A DNA stretch of 58,432 bases from Actinomycetes bacterium (lineage in GTDB: Bacteria; Actinomycetota; Acidimicrobiia; Acidimicrobiales; Acidimicrobilacustridaceae): the NCBI GenBank assembly GCA_029782025.1, contig JAKOVR010000118.1:1-58432 (forward strand). The letters are read 5' to 3'. Below are positions 26,229 through 35,899 of the stretch, in pieces. The stretch's first letter is position 1. The number at the start of each line of letters is the position of its first letter. Below the pieces are notes generated by a model. The model was not told the origin of the DNA. It searched no databases and worked only from the letters and a program-made list of their open reading frames with translations. The position numbers and the translations under genes are program-made.

Positions 26229-26864
26229 TCAGCCGCGGGTGAGGGCGTCGAGGTGGCTGAGCACGTCGAGCGCCTCGGTCAGGCGATCGGCCATGGGCCC
26301 GGCGTCGGGGTCGTCGAGCCAGCGGTCGACAGCCGCCCGCATCGCCCCGAAGATCGCCGCGGTGAGCACCCGAGCGGCGAGATCGGGATCGTGGCCGGTG
26401 CCGTCGCGTAGGCGGCGGCGCACGATCCCGGCCACCACCGCCTCGATCTCGACCTGCTGGTCGAGGAACTTGGCCCGCAGCGCCGGGTGGGCGGCGGCGA
26501 TGGCCATGCACCGGCGGGTCCGGTCGTCCTCGTCGGCGTAGCTGCCGGCCACCGCCCGCACGGTCTCCTGCAGCGATTCGATCAGCGGCTCGCCCGCGGG
26601 ACGGGCGGTGAGGTGGGCCCGCACCGCCTCGATCCGTTCGATGTGGTCGTGGAAGAGCACGTCGTCCTTGGAGGCGAAGTACCGGAAGAACGTGCGGGGG
26701 GCGATGTCGGCGGCGGCGGCGATGTCGTCGACGGTGACGCGGTCGTAGCCCCGCTCCAGCATCAGGGCCAGGGCGGTGTCGGCGATGTCGCGGCGGGTGC
26801 GGGCCCGGCGGCGCTCACGCGTGCTGGACCCTGGAGCCACCCCGGGGCTGAGCGTCGTCGCCAT
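26229..26864 (-). CDS. TetR-family transcriptional regulator
   Basis: 211 residues from the ATG at 26864. The helix-turn-helix reads YDRVTVDDIAAAADIAPRTFFRYF, followed by ASKDDVLFHDH, typical of TetR regulators of efflux or lipid genes. It is divergent from an MMPL transporter across 74 bp holding one candidate operator, so it probably represses that transporter and itself. The longer frame (from 26918) would run through the operator and promoter, so it was not used. Confidence 0.9.
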   Translation of the reverse strand: MATTLSPGVAPGSSTRERRRARTRRDIADTALALMLERGYDRVTVDDIAAAADIAPRTFFRYFASKDDVLFHDHIERIEAVRAHLTARPAGEPLIESLQETVRAVAGSYADEDDRTRRCMAIAAAHPALRAKFLDQQVEIEAVVAGIVRRRLRDGTGHDPDLAARVLTAAIFGAMRAAVDRWLDDPDAGPMADRLTEALDVLSHLDALTRG

Positions 26865-26901
26865 GCCCGGGAGGGTACCCCGAAGGGCAGGATGCGCCAA
26901 A

Positions 26902-26931
26902 TTGACAGTGCCTGCCACTTCTCCATAGCGT
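26902..26931 (+). promoter_or_regulatory. MMPL promoter with probable TetR operator
   Basis: TTGACA (26902-26907), an 18-bp spacer and TAGCGT (26926-26931) lie 7 nt before the ATG at 26939. An imperfect palindrome, TGACAG-TGC-CTGCCA (26903-26917, inner arms CAG/CTG), overlaps the -35. It lies between the divergent tetR and MMPL genes, so binding there could repress both. Confidence 0.65.
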
Positions 26932-26938
26932 GCGCCGC

Positions 26939-29146
26939 ATGCTCGCTCGCCTGGCCACGTTCTCCTATCGCCGCCGCTGGCTCGTCCTCCTGGCCTGGGT
27001 CGTGCTGCTCATCGGCATCACGGTCGGCGCCAACGCCGCCGGCAAGGCCTTCTCCCAGAACGTGCACCTCTCCGGGGCCGACTCCCAGAAGGCCATGGAC
27101 CTGCTCGACCAGCGCCGCAAGGCCGATGCCGGGTCGAGCGCCGAGGTCGTGGTCAAGGCCGACGCCGGGGTGGCCGACCCGGCGGCGAAGGCCCGGCTGG
27201 AGGACCTGTTCGCGAAGCTGCGGGCCGTCGACGGGGTGGCGGCGCTGAAGAGCCCGTTCGACCCGGGCGGCGCCTTCCAGGTGGCCAAGGACGGCAAGAT
27301 CGCGTTCGCCACGATCCAGTTCGCCGGGGCCACCAGTGCCGACATCAAGGCGCCGACGCTCAACGCCATCGAGAGCGCGGCCGACGCCGCCCGCGGCAAC
27401 GGCATCCAGGTCGAGCTCGGCGGCTTCCTCTTCCAGAACCGCCGGCCGCCGGCCACGGAGGGCATCGGTCTGATCGCCGCCGTGATCATCCTGCTGATCG
27501 CCTTCGGCTCGGTGCTGGCGATGGGCCTCCCGATCGTCACCGCCCTCTTCGGCATCGGCGTGGGCTTCGGCGTGGTGAACCTCATGTCCCACGTGTTCTC
27601 GGTGCCGGAGTTCTCCACCCAGATCTCGGCCATGATCGGCATCGGCGTCGGCATCGACTACGCCCTCTTCATCGTCACCCGGTACCGCCAGGGCCTGCAC
27701 GAAGGCCTCGAGCCGGAGCCGGCGGTCGTCCGGGCCATCGACACCGCGGGGCGGGCGGTGCTCTTTGCCGGTTGCACCGTGGTCATCTCGCTGGCCGGGA
27801 TGCTCCTCATCGGGATCGACTTCATCCAGGGCCTCGGCCTGGCCGCCGCCGCCGTGGTCGCGGTCACCATGGCGGCCTCCCTCACCCTCCTCCCGGCCGT
27901 GCTCGGGTTCGTGGGTCGCAAGATCGACGCGTTGAAGGTGCCGGGCCTCGGGCGGCACGCCCACGGCACGCACCAGGGCTTCTGGTGGCGCTGGAGCCGC
28001 CAGCTGCAGCGCCACCCGTGGCCGGCGGCCATCGTCGGGCTCGCCCTGCTCCTCGGCCTCTCCATCCCCGTGCTGTCGATGCGGCTCGGCTCCTCCGACG
28101 CCTCCAACCTGCCCACCACCTCCACGGCCCGCCGGGCCTACGACCTCAAGGCCGAGGGCTTCGGGGCCGGCGCCAGCGGCCCGCTCGTCCTCGTGGCCGA
28201 GGTGCCCGACGGGACCAAGCCCGAGGCCCTGCTCCCGCTGCTCAAGGCGCTGCAGGCCACGCCGGGTGTGGCGCTGGCCGCGCCGCCGCAGGGGGTCAAC
28301 AACGGGGTGGCGATCATGACCGTGATCCCCACCACGTCGTCCCAGGACGCGGCCACCTCCGAGCTCATCGCCCGACTTCGGTCCGACGTGATCCCCAAAG
28401 CGACCCAGGGCACCGGCATCGACGTCCACGTCGGCGGCGTCACCGCCCTCTTCGACGACCTGTCGGCCCAGCTCCAGTCCCGCCTCCCCGTGTTCATCGG
28501 AGTGGTGCTGATCCTCAGCTTCCTCCTCCTGCTCGTGGTGTTCCGCTCGGTGCTGGTGCCGCTCAAGGCCGTCATCATGAACCTGCTGTCGATCGGCGCC
28601 TCGTACGGCCTGCTCGTCGCCGTCTTCCAGGAGGGCATCGGCGCTTCGGTGTTCGGGGTGGGCAAGGAGGGGCCGATCGAGTCGTTCCTCCCGATGATGA
28701 TGTTCGCCATCCTCTTCGGGCTGAGCATGGACTACGAGGTGTTCCTGCTGTCGCGCATCAAGGAGGAGTTCGACCGCACCGGCGACAACTCCGGTGCCGT
28801 GGCCGACGGCCTCAGCGCCACGGCCCGGGTGATCACCGCCGCCGCCCTCATCATGGTCACCGTGTTCGGGGCGTTCGTGTTCGGGGATCAGCGGGTGGTC
28901 AAGGAGTTCGGCCTCGGGCTGGCCATCGCCGTGCTGATCGACGCCACCATCGTCCGGCTCATCCTGGTGCCGGCCACGATGGAGCTCCTGGGCTCGGCCA
29001 ACTGGTGGTTCCCCCGCTGGCTGTCGTGGCTGCCGGTGGTCCACGTCGAGGGCCTCGAGGCCCCCGAGCTCGACGGCGACGACGAGGACGACCTCCAGCC
29101 CACCGGCGTGCCGGCGAGCGCACCGGTCACGGGTGCGACGCGGTGA
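26939..29146 (+). CDS. MMPL-family (RND-type) membrane transporter
   Basis: 735 residues. The build is one N-terminal TM, a large extracytoplasmic loop, a block of TMs (about residues 180-345), then the same pattern again (about 355-700), as in MmpL lipid or small-molecule exporters. Conserved pore-type motifs are [18 protein letters not shown] and its counterpart [18 protein letters not shown]. The ATG at 26939 is preferred over the GTG at 26930 because the GTG lies inside the -10 box TAGCGT. The 3' end overlaps queF on the other strand by 20 bp. Cargo unknown. Confidence 0.93.
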   Translation: MLARLATFSYRRRWLVLLAWVVLLIGITVGANAAGKAFSQNVHLSGADSQKAMDLLDQRRKADAGSSAEVVVKADAGVADPAAKARLEDLFAKLRAVDGVAALKSPFDPGGAFQVAKDGKIAFATIQFAGATSADIKAPTLNAIESAADAARGNGIQVELGGFLFQNRRPPATEGIGLIAAVIILLIAFGSVLAMGLPIVTALFGIGVGFGVVNLMSHVFSVPEFSTQISAMIGIGVGIDYALFIVTRYRQGLHEGLEPEPAVVRAIDTAGRAVLFAGCTVVISLAGMLLIGIDFIQGLGLAAAAVVAVTMAASLTLLPAVLGFVGRKIDALKVPGLGRHAHGTHQGFWWRWSRQLQRHPWPAAIVGLALLLGLSIPVLSMRLGSSDASNLPTTSTARRAYDLKAEGFGAGASGPLVLVAEVPDGTKPEALLPLLKALQATPGVALAAPPQGVNNGVAIMTVIPTTSSQDAATSELIARLRSDVIPKATQGTGIDVHVGGVTALFDDLSAQLQSRLPVFIGVVLILSFLLLLVVFRSVLVPLKAVIMNLLSIGASYGLLVAVFQEGIGASVFGVGKEGPIESFLPMMMFAILFGLSMDYEVFLLSRIKEEFDRTGDNSGAVADGLSATARVITAAALIMVTVFGAFVFGDQRVVKEFGLGLAIAVLIDATIVRLILVPATMELLGSANWWFPRWLSWLPVVHVEGLEAPELDGDDEDDLQPTGVPASAPVTGATR

Positions 29147-29477
29147 CCGTGGTGGTGATGCCGCCCCGGACGTTCCAGAGGGTCTGCACCGTCATCCGGC
29201 GCGGCGAGATCGCGGCCACGAGGTCGTCGAGGATGCGGTTGGTGACGTCCTCGTGGAAGGCGCCCTCGTCGCGGTAGCTCCACAGGTACAGCTTGAGCGA
29301 CTTGAGCTCCACCAGGAGCTGGTCCGGGACGTAGGTGAGCACCACGGTGGCGAAGTCGGGCTGACCGGTGACCGGGCAGAGGCAGGTCAGCTCGGGGGTC
29401 TCGCACCGCACCTCGTAGTCGCGGCCCGGGTGGGGGTTGGCGACGGTGACGAGGTCCTTCGAAGGCGACGTGGGCAT
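29127..29477 (-). CDS. queF: 7-cyano-7-deazaguanine reductase QueF (short, YkvM type)
   Basis: 116 residues. The catalytic Cys and Asp are in the signature [11 protein letters not shown], and the substrate Glu is in the segment [20 protein letters not shown], followed by HEDVTNRI. QueF uses NADPH to reduce preQ0 to preQ1, the base that TGT inserts into tRNA for queuosine. The length fits the unimodular family. No other queuosine biosynthesis gene is adjacent, but a Qng1-type salvage gene lies ~6 kb away at 21855-22871. The 3' end overlaps the MMPL gene. Confidence 0.96.
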   Translation of the reverse strand: MPTSPSKDLVTVANPHPGRDYEVRCETPELTCLCPVTGQPDFATVVLTYVPDQLLVELKSLKLYLWSYRDEGAFHEDVTNRILDDLVAAISPRRMTVQTLWNVRGGITTTVTASHP

Positions 29478-29491
29478 GGGGCGAACGGTAC

Positions 29492-31603
29492 TCAGCGCGC
29501 CGTCGGCCGCCACAACGGCAACCCGCCGCTGGCCGGGCGGGTGCTGACCCCGAGCTGCCAGTTGCACCAGGCCAGGACGTCGGCCAGCTCGTCGGCCTGC
29601 TTGTCGACGGGCTTGCCCTGCCCGTGGCCGGCCTTGGTCTCGATGCGCAGCAGCGTCGGGCGCCCGGCCTCCGCCGCGTTGGCGTGCTGCAGGGCCGCCG
29701 CCATCTTGCGGGCGTGCATCGGATCGACGCGGGAGTCGTGGTCGGCGGTGGTGAGCAGCACCGATGGGTAGGCCGTGCCGGGGGTGACGTGGTGGTACGG
29801 CGAGTAGGCATGGAGCCAGGCGAACTCCTCGGCCACGTCGGGGTCGCCGTACTCGGGCACCCACAGGCGGGCGATGAGGAAGCGGTGGTAGCGCACCATG
29901 TCGAGGAGGGGCACGGCGATCTGGGCGGCGCGGCAGAGATCGGGGCGCTGGGTGATGGCCGCGCCGACCAGCAGCCCCCCGTTGCTGCCGCCCCGCAACG
30001 CCAGCTTCTCCCGCGACGTGTAGCCGGAGGCGACGAGCCAGTCGGCGGCGGCGATGAAGTCGTCGAAGGCCCGCTGTTTGCGGTCACGCATCCCGGCGCG
30101 GTGCCAGGCCTCGCCCCGTTCCCCGCCGCCGCGGATGTTGGCCACGGCGTAGATGCCACCGTCGTCGCACACCGCCACCACCGCTGCGCTGTAGGACGGG
30201 CCCATGCTGATGGCGAACCCGCCGTAGCCGGTGAGCACGCAGTGCGTGGCCGGCCCCGGCTCGGTGGTGGCCGCCCGCACCAGGAACATCGGCACGTCGA
30301 CCCCGTCGCCGGCCGGGTAGTGCACCTGCTCGACCACGTACTCGCCCTGGGGGCCGTCGCCCTCCAGGTCGTGCCGGTCGAGGAGGCTCCAATCGGCCAG
30401 CCAGCCGTGGGACCACCGGAACAGCGTCGGCGGGCGGGCGAAGGAGGTGAACGAGAAGTAGGCCTCGTCGCGCTCGCGGCTCCCGGTGAGCCCGGCCAGC
30501 GAGCCCAGCTCTGGGAGGCGGATCTCGTCGTGGTCGCGGCCGTCGTGGTCGTAGCGGTCGAGGTGGCTCACGGCCTCGTCCGAGCTCAGCACGACCAGGG
30601 AGCGCGACGTGGCCACGAAGGCCTCCATCACGCGGTCGGTCTCGGGCACGATCGTCTGCCACTCGTGGTGCCACGCCGAGGTGACCGGCGCCCGCACCAT
30701 GCGGCCCCGGTCGGCGCCGAGGGTGGTGAGCCCGACCACGTGGTCGCCGAGCACGACGAACTGCGACACCGCCTCGGTGCCCTCGATCATCACCGTGTGG
30801 GCGCCGGAGGTGCGGTCGATCAGGTGGACGTCGACCCGGCTCCACCCCAGGCTGACGTGGACGAGCAGGTAGCGCCCGTCGCGGGACAGCGAGATGTTGG
30901 GCCAGGCCGTCTTGTCGGGCAGCGCCGACCACAGGATCTCGTCCTTGGTCGCCGGCTCGCCGACGCGGTGCCACCACACGGTGCGCCAGTAGCCGCGGTC
31001 CTCGTCGGGGATCGTGGTCGGGTCGGGGTAGCGGGTGTAGGCGAAGCCGGAACCGTCGGGCATCCACGCCACCGAGCAGGCCCGGGTGTTGGGGATGCGG
31101 TCGAGGAGGTTCCGGGTGGTGGCGACGTCGAGCACGTGCAGCGTGCTCTGCTCGTCGCCGCCGCGGCTGAGGCCATAGGCCACGAGCCGTCCGTCGGGCG
31201 ACGGGTGGTACCAGTCGATCGCCGCCGTGGGATCGCCGGTGGCGAGGTGCGGGTCGACGAGCGTCTCGGCCTGGCCGGGCACCGTGCAGCTGCGCACCGA
31301 CAGCACGGCCTGCTGGTGCTGACCCCAACGATCGAGGCTGAACACCCGCTCGCCGGCCACCTGGCAGGCGACGCTGGCGCCGGCCCGGAGGAGGGCGGCG
31401 AGGCGGGCATGGAGCTCGGACCGGTCGGGCAGCGCGTGCAGCACACGGTCGGTGCGGGCGTTCTGGCGGTCGACCCAGTCGCGCACCTCGGGCGCCTGGC
31501 CGTCCTCCAGCCACCGGTACGGGTCGGCCACGGGGACGCCGTGGACGGTGTCGACGACGTCGTCGCGCAGTGTGAAGGGTGGAGGCGGGATCTCTACCGG
31601 CAC
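29492..31603 (-). CDS. Prolyl oligopeptidase (S9A family)
   Basis: 703 residues, the usual family length. The N-terminus ([20 protein letters not shown]) is the family opening, followed by a seven-bladed propeller. The catalytic alpha/beta-hydrolase domain has Ser in [13 protein letters not shown], Asp in [16 protein letters not shown] and His in KAGHGQGKP. It cleaves short peptides after proline. There is no signal peptide, so it is likely cytoplasmic. It sits 14 nt downstream of queF's start on the same strand, so queF may be co-transcribed from it. Confidence 0.95.
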   Translation of the reverse strand: MPVEIPPPPFTLRDDVVDTVHGVPVADPYRWLEDGQAPEVRDWVDRQNARTDRVLHALPDRSELHARLAALLRAGASVACQVAGERVFSLDRWGQHQQAVLSVRSCTVPGQAETLVDPHLATGDPTAAIDWYHPSPDGRLVAYGLSRGGDEQSTLHVLDVATTRNLLDRIPNTRACSVAWMPDGSGFAYTRYPDPTTIPDEDRGYWRTVWWHRVGEPATKDEILWSALPDKTAWPNISLSRDGRYLLVHVSLGWSRVDVHLIDRTSGAHTVMIEGTEAVSQFVVLGDHVVGLTTLGADRGRMVRAPVTSAWHHEWQTIVPETDRVMEAFVATSRSLVVLSSDEAVSHLDRYDHDGRDHDEIRLPELGSLAGLTGSRERDEAYFSFTSFARPPTLFRWSHGWLADWSLLDRHDLEGDGPQGEYVVEQVHYPAGDGVDVPMFLVRAATTEPGPATHCVLTGYGGFAISMGPSYSAAVVAVCDDGGIYAVANIRGGGERGEAWHRAGMRDRKQRAFDDFIAAADWLVASGYTSREKLALRGGSNGGLLVGAAITQRPDLCRAAQIAVPLLDMVRYHRFLIARLWVPEYGDPDVAEEFAWLHAYSPYHHVTPGTAYPSVLLTTADHDSRVDPMHARKMAAALQHANAAEAGRPTLLRIETKAGHGQGKPVDKQADELADVLAWCNWQLGVSTRPASGGLPLWRPTAR

Positions 31604-31630
31604 GTCGGGGCGTCCCGGGAGGGGCCAGCG

Positions 31631-31717
31631 TCAGCCGCGACCGCGGTTGGGCTTGGTGCCGTGGTTCGCCTTCTTCTTGCGGGCGTTGGTCTTCGACTTG
31701 TTGGTGCGCTTCGACAT
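31631..31717 (-). CDS. Small ribosomal-type protein, bL37-like (28 residues)
   Basis: A 28-residue, very basic peptide: MSKRTNKSKTNARKKK, then ANHGTKPNRGRG. The segment ANHG-x-(K/R)-P-N matches the actinobacterial 50S protein bL37 known from mycobacterial ribosomes. The reading frame is complete (ATG at 31717, TGA at 31631), with TAGCCT 9 nt upstream. It is too short for most gene finders. Identity rests on the short motif and composition, so it is probable rather than certain. Confidence 0.75.
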   Translation of the reverse strand: MSKRTNKSKTNARKKKANHGTKPNRGRG

Positions 31718-31745
31718 AGCCGGTCCAGGCTAGTGGCCCCACCCT

Positions 31746-31761
31746 GTGGGTGCGCAATGCA
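31746..31761. repeat. Unpaired half-site related to the hairpin at 49468-49510
   Basis: GTGGGTGCGCAATGCA is identical to the left arm of the hairpin at 49468, but no inverted partner follows. It may be a remnant or a single-copy half of that repeat subtype. Confidence 0.6.
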
Positions 31762-31854
31762 CCGGCGGATGCGGGCGGGAGGGAGCGGCGAGCGCCGAGG
31801 TGACGCGCCGCCGTCCCGCTCGGGTGCTCGCGCCCTGGCGATAGGCTGCGCCCG

Positions 31855-33777
31855 ATGGCGGAGGAGCATCGGCGTGGCACGGGAGCGGACGTCCGATCCT
31901 CCAACCGTTCGACGGTTCTGGGTATCAGCGCCGACTACCACGACGCTGCTGCGGCGCTCGTGATCGACGGTCGCCTGGTTGCCGCCGCGGAAGAGGAGCG
32001 CTTCACCCGCGTCAAGCACGACCCGTCCCTGCCCCGGCATGCGATCAGGTACTGCCTCGAAGCCGGTGGGGTGGGCCCCGGCGACCTCGATGCGGTCTGC
32101 TTCTACGACAAGCCCCTCACCACCTACGAGCGGATCCTGATCACCCACGCCCGTGTCGGCCCGGCCGGGGTCCGATCCCTCTCGAAGGCCGTCGCCGCGT
32201 TCTCGCGGTCGAAGCTCTGGGTTCCGTTGCGCATCGAACGGTTCTTGCGATCGCTGGGCCATCTCCGTCCGGTGGAGCTGCGGTTCGCCGAGCACCACCA
32301 GAGCCACGCCGCGTCGGCGTTCTATCCGTCCCCGTTCGAGCGTGCGGCCATCCTCACCTTCGACGGCGTGGGCGAATGGGCCACGAGCAGCATCTCGTGG
32401 GGAGCGGGGCATCGCATCGAGCAGCGACTCGAGCAGCACTTCCCCGATTCGATCGGGCTCCTCTACTCGGCACTCACCGCGTACTGCGGGTTCGAAGTGA
32501 ACGATGGGGAGTACAAGCTCATGGGACTCGCCCCCTACGGCGAGCCCACCTACGCCGACGTGTTGCGCGACCGTGTGGTCCGCATCGGGAGCGATGGCGC
32601 AGTGCAGCTCGATCAGCGATGGTTCGCGTACCGGGCCGGCGTGCGCATGACCCATCCGCGTCTGGCCCAGTTGCTCGACGGCCCGCCCCGGCACCCCGAT
32701 GCGCCCCTCACGCAACGCGAAGCCGACGTGGCCCGCTCCATGCAGGTCGTGCTCGAAGACATCGTGCTCGCCACCGCTCGTCACGCCCACCAGCTCACCG
32801 GAGAGCGTCGCGCCTGCTTGGCCGGCGGCGTCGCGCTGAACTGCGTGGCCAACGCGCGGTTGCTGGAGGACGGGCCGTTCGACGATGTGTGGGTGCAACC
32901 CGCGGCTGGTGATGCCGGTGGTTCTGTCGGCGCGGCGCTGTGGTGGTGGCACCAGCTGCAGGACAATCCGCGTGAGGTGGTCGCACCCGACGGCATGTCC
33001 GGCTGCTTCCTCGGGCCCGCGTTCTCCCACGACGCCATCGCCGCATGGCTCGACGAGAACGGGATCAGCTACGAGGCCCGGACCGATCTTCCCGCGCTCT
33101 GCTCCTTGGTGGCCGAGGCCCTCGATGAGGGCCAGATCGTGGGGTGGTTCCGCGGGCGGATGGAGTTCGGCCCGCGCGCGTTGGGTCATCGATCGATCCT
33201 GGCCGATCCGCGCGACCCAGCGATGATCGCCACGATCAACCAGGTGGTGAAGCTGCGGGAGGGCTTCCGTCCGTTCGCCCCCGCGGTGCTCGCCGAGCAT
33301 GCGGCCGACTGGTTCGAGACCGGGCGGGAGCTCCCCTACATGCTCTTCACCTCCCGCGTGCGCGAAGACCGACGGGTTCCCGCCATCGTCGGCGGGGGAG
33401 GCCCCGGACCCGCCGACCCCGACGGAGCGGTCCCCGACGCCCGAGGCGATGGCGATTTCGCCCGCCGCCTCGGTTTGGCCAACTCGGCGATCCCGGCGTG
33501 CACCCACCTCGACCTGTCGGCACGGGTCCAGACCGTCGACTCGGGCCGCAACCCCGACTTCCATGCGCTCCTGTCGGCGTTCCACGAGCGCACCGGTTGC
33601 CCGGTCGTGCTCAACACCTCGTTCAACCGGCGAGGCGAGCCCATCGTCCGTTCTCCCGCCGATGCGCTGCGCTGCTTCACCGAGGTGGCGCTCGACGTGC
33701 TCGTCCTCGAAGGTTGCGTCGTCCGCCGCCGCGATCTCCCCATCGACCCGCTCCGGAACCGCGAGGCTGCGTCATGA
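31855..33777 (+). CDS. Carbamoyltransferase (NodU/CmcH family)
   Basis: 640 residues, full length. The N-terminal Kae1-like ATPase part shows LGISADYHDAAAALV, HHQSHAASAFYPSPF, LTFDGVGEW and NDGEYKLMGLAPYG. The C-terminal YrdC-like part contains GRMEFGPRALGHRSILADPR. These enzymes make carbamoyl-adenylate from carbamoyl phosphate and ATP, then carbamoylate a hydroxyl on a sugar or natural product. The ATG at 31855 follows TAGGCT and 7 nt. It is coupled to a DUF5989 protein (ATGA overlap) and an SGNH protein, so a cell-surface or secreted glycan is a likely target. Confidence 0.94.
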   Translation: MAEEHRRGTGADVRSSNRSTVLGISADYHDAAAALVIDGRLVAAAEEERFTRVKHDPSLPRHAIRYCLEAGGVGPGDLDAVCFYDKPLTTYERILITHARVGPAGVRSLSKAVAAFSRSKLWVPLRIERFLRSLGHLRPVELRFAEHHQSHAASAFYPSPFERAAILTFDGVGEWATSSISWGAGHRIEQRLEQHFPDSIGLLYSALTAYCGFEVNDGEYKLMGLAPYGEPTYADVLRDRVVRIGSDGAVQLDQRWFAYRAGVRMTHPRLAQLLDGPPRHPDAPLTQREADVARSMQVVLEDIVLATARHAHQLTGERRACLAGGVALNCVANARLLEDGPFDDVWVQPAAGDAGGSVGAALWWWHQLQDNPREVVAPDGMSGCFLGPAFSHDAIAAWLDENGISYEARTDLPALCSLVAEALDEGQIVGWFRGRMEFGPRALGHRSILADPRDPAMIATINQVVKLREGFRPFAPAVLAEHAADWFETGRELPYMLFTSRVREDRRVPAIVGGGGPGPADPDGAVPDARGDGDFARRLGLANSAIPACTHLDLSARVQTVDSGRNPDFHALLSAFHERTGCPVVLNTSFNRRGEPIVRSPADALRCFTEVALDVLVLEGCVVRRRDLPIDPLRNREAAS

Positions 33778-33944
33778 TCGTCGTCACCCGCAACGTCCTC
33801 CGCACCCTCGTCGACCTGTCGCTCTACGCATCGCGCACGGGGCGGTGGTGGGTCCCGGTCCTCACGGTGGTGCTGGCCGTCGCCACGGTCCTCATCCTCG
33901 TCATCAAGACGGTGGTCCCCGCCGCGGTGTACGTCCTGTTCTGA
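33774..33944 (+). CDS. DUF5989 (SxtJ-type) small membrane protein
   Basis: 56 residues. A short amphipathic N-terminus (RTLVDLSLYASRTGRWWVP) leads into one TM segment and the end VVPAAVYVLF, which matches the ending of DUF5989 proteins found beside carbamoyltransferases. The ATG overlaps the carbamoyltransferase stop (ATGA at 33774-33777). It probably tethers or assists the carbamoyltransferase at the membrane; this is inferred from gene order. Confidence 0.83.
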   Translation: MIVVTRNVLRTLVDLSLYASRTGRWWVPVLTVVLAVATVLILVIKTVVPAAVYVLF

Positions 33945-33952
33945 CCATCGTG

Positions 33953-35869
33953 ATGTCTCTGTCGTACACGGATCCCTGGTCCACCGACGCCCCGACGAAG
34001 CCGGATCGTCGCGTGCCGGTCAGCCTGATCGGGGCCGGCGCGGTGGCGGCGGTGGCCCTGGGGGCGTTCGCACCGGCGCTGCTCTCGTGGCGCGCCGGCC
34101 ATCGGCGCCACGCCCTCGTGGTGATCCTGGTCGCCGGGGTGTTCGAGCTCGCGCTGGTGCTGGTGGAGCGGTGGCGGAAGGCCGGACCTGCGGGCTTCGG
34201 AGCGCCGTTGGCCGTGGCCGTCGCGTCGGTGGCCCTGGCCCCGGCCGCCATCGGGCGCGCCACCACGGCGGGAGCACTCCTCGCGGTCGCGGTTGCCCAT
34301 GGGTGCCTCCTCGGGTGGCCGCACATCAGCAGCGCGGCTGCACGCTCGAGCCATCGGGTGGCTGCGCTCGCGCTCCCTCTGCTCGTCGCCGCGCAGCTCT
34401 CGTGGGTTCGGGACGGGCGCAGGATCGTCACCGCATCTGCCCTGGTCGTGGCCCTGGGGCTCGTGGCGCTCCATCACCTGCGGCCCGGCGTCTACGACCG
34501 TGTCGATGCGGTCCTGCGGCGAGCCCTGGTCGCCATCTCGGGCGCGTTGGGGGCCGCGGTGCTCTTCGTGCTGGCGGCACTCACGCTCTACCTCCCCGGC
34601 CTGATCAGCCGGTGCGCCCGGCGGGCCGCACACCCGCGGCGACCGGCGTTCAGCACCACCGGGACGTGGACGGTCCGAACCGCCGGCGTGGCCGATGTCC
34701 GACGCGATGCCCGCCGACCCTTCGCCACCACGGAGGCCCCCGATCGCCATCGCCGCCACCTCGTCGGCGTGGTGGTGGCCTTGCCCCTCCTCCTGGTGGC
34801 CGCGCTGGTGGTGAAGCCGATCCGAGATCGCAATGGCGGCGCGCCGGCGGCCCCGGCACCCAGCGCCGAAGCCGCGTCCCGGGCACCGATCATCATCAAG
34901 AACTGGAACGATCCCAAGTACCGCGACCTTCCTGCCTTCGCCGGCGCCGACTGGGCCGACGACCTGCAGCGGGAAGAGAACCGTCTTTCCGGCAGCGTCG
35001 ACGGACGGTACATCCACGTCTCCGGCGGCATCCGGCGGAGCTTGCCCCCACCGGCCTGCCCCTGCCGGCGGGTGAAGGTGTGGCTGTACGGCGGATCGGC
35101 CGCCTTCGGCATCGGCCAGCGTGACGACCACACCATCGCCTCCTCGCTCGTCGAGCAGGCCGCCTCCCAGGGCCTGTCGCTCGACATCGACAACATGGGT
35201 GTTCCCGGGTTCACGATCTGGCAGGACTTCGAGAAGTTCTCGGCCCGCCTCGCGTTCGGTTCGGCCCGGCCCGACATCGCCATCTTCTACGACGGCTTCA
35301 ACGACGTGACCGGGACCGTCTTCCACACCGGGCTCCATGGTCCCGACCGGTGGGCACCCACATTGTTGACCGTCGACGAGACGGTGGAATACAACCAGAA
35401 GGACTCGCCGACCCTGGCGCCCTACGGGGGTCCGGCGGCGATCGCCCGACTGGCGATCGACAAGTACGACGGCGTGCGGCAGCGGATCCAGGACCTGGCC
35501 ACGGGCGCCGGCATCCCCGTGCTGTTCGTCTTCCAGCCCGACGCCTTCGGTTCGCGGCACCAGGTCTCGGGCTTCGCCGAGCTGGCGGGCACCACCGTGG
35601 AGCGCATGATGTCCTCGGAGCTCGCGCAGACCTTCGCCGAGGCGAGCAAGATCGTTCCGCCCGGGGTCCGGAACCTCCGCTCGCTGCTCGACGACGAGCC
35701 GTCGATGGTGTTCACGGGGCCGGTCCACACCAACGAGAAGGGGGCGTCGCTGGTGGCCACGGCCATCCTGCCGGATGTGGTGCGTGTGCTCGATGGGCAG
35801 CCCACGCCGACGGGCACAGCGGTCCCGTCGGGCAGCTCGGCCACGGCGAGGTCGCCTGGTGGTGGGTGA
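33953..35869 (+). CDS. Membrane protein with C-terminal SGNH-hydrolase domain
   Basis: 638 residues. About six hydrophobic segments lie in residues 20-220 and one more near 265-285. An exported SGNH domain follows, with blocks YGGSAAFGIGQRDDHT (Ser in GGS instead of GDS), NMGVPGFTIWQ, FYDGFNDVTG (Asn) and VHTNEKGASLVA (His). The ATG at 33953 is 8 nt after the DUF5989 stop; a GTG at 33950 is possible. Together with the carbamoyltransferase and DUF5989 it forms a three-gene operon that probably modifies an exported glycan. The substrate is unknown. Confidence 0.85.
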   Translation: MSLSYTDPWSTDAPTKPDRRVPVSLIGAGAVAAVALGAFAPALLSWRAGHRRHALVVILVAGVFELALVLVERWRKAGPAGFGAPLAVAVASVALAPAAIGRATTAGALLAVAVAHGCLLGWPHISSAAARSSHRVAALALPLLVAAQLSWVRDGRRIVTASALVVALGLVALHHLRPGVYDRVDAVLRRALVAISGALGAAVLFVLAALTLYLPGLISRCARRAAHPRRPAFSTTGTWTVRTAGVADVRRDARRPFATTEAPDRHRRHLVGVVVALPLLLVAALVVKPIRDRNGGAPAAPAPSAEAASRAPIIIKNWNDPKYRDLPAFAGADWADDLQREENRLSGSVDGRYIHVSGGIRRSLPPPACPCRRVKVWLYGGSAAFGIGQRDDHTIASSLVEQAASQGLSLDIDNMGVPGFTIWQDFEKFSARLAFGSARPDIAIFYDGFNDVTGTVFHTGLHGPDRWAPTLLTVDETVEYNQKDSPTLAPYGGPAAIARLAIDKYDGVRQRIQDLATGAGIPVLFVFQPDAFGSRHQVSGFAELAGTTVERMMSSELAQTFAEASKIVPPGVRNLRSLLDDEPSMVFTGPVHTNEKGASLVATAILPDVVRVLDGQPTPTGTAVPSGSSATARSPGGG

Positions 35870-35899
35870 AGGGGTCCCGCCCCCGTGGTGGTTCGGGGC

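Noticed and set aside
26930..26938. GTG at 26930 as start of the MMPL gene
   Set aside because: It lies within the -10 box TAGCGT of a good TTGACA promoter; the ATG at 26939 fits the predicted transcription start.
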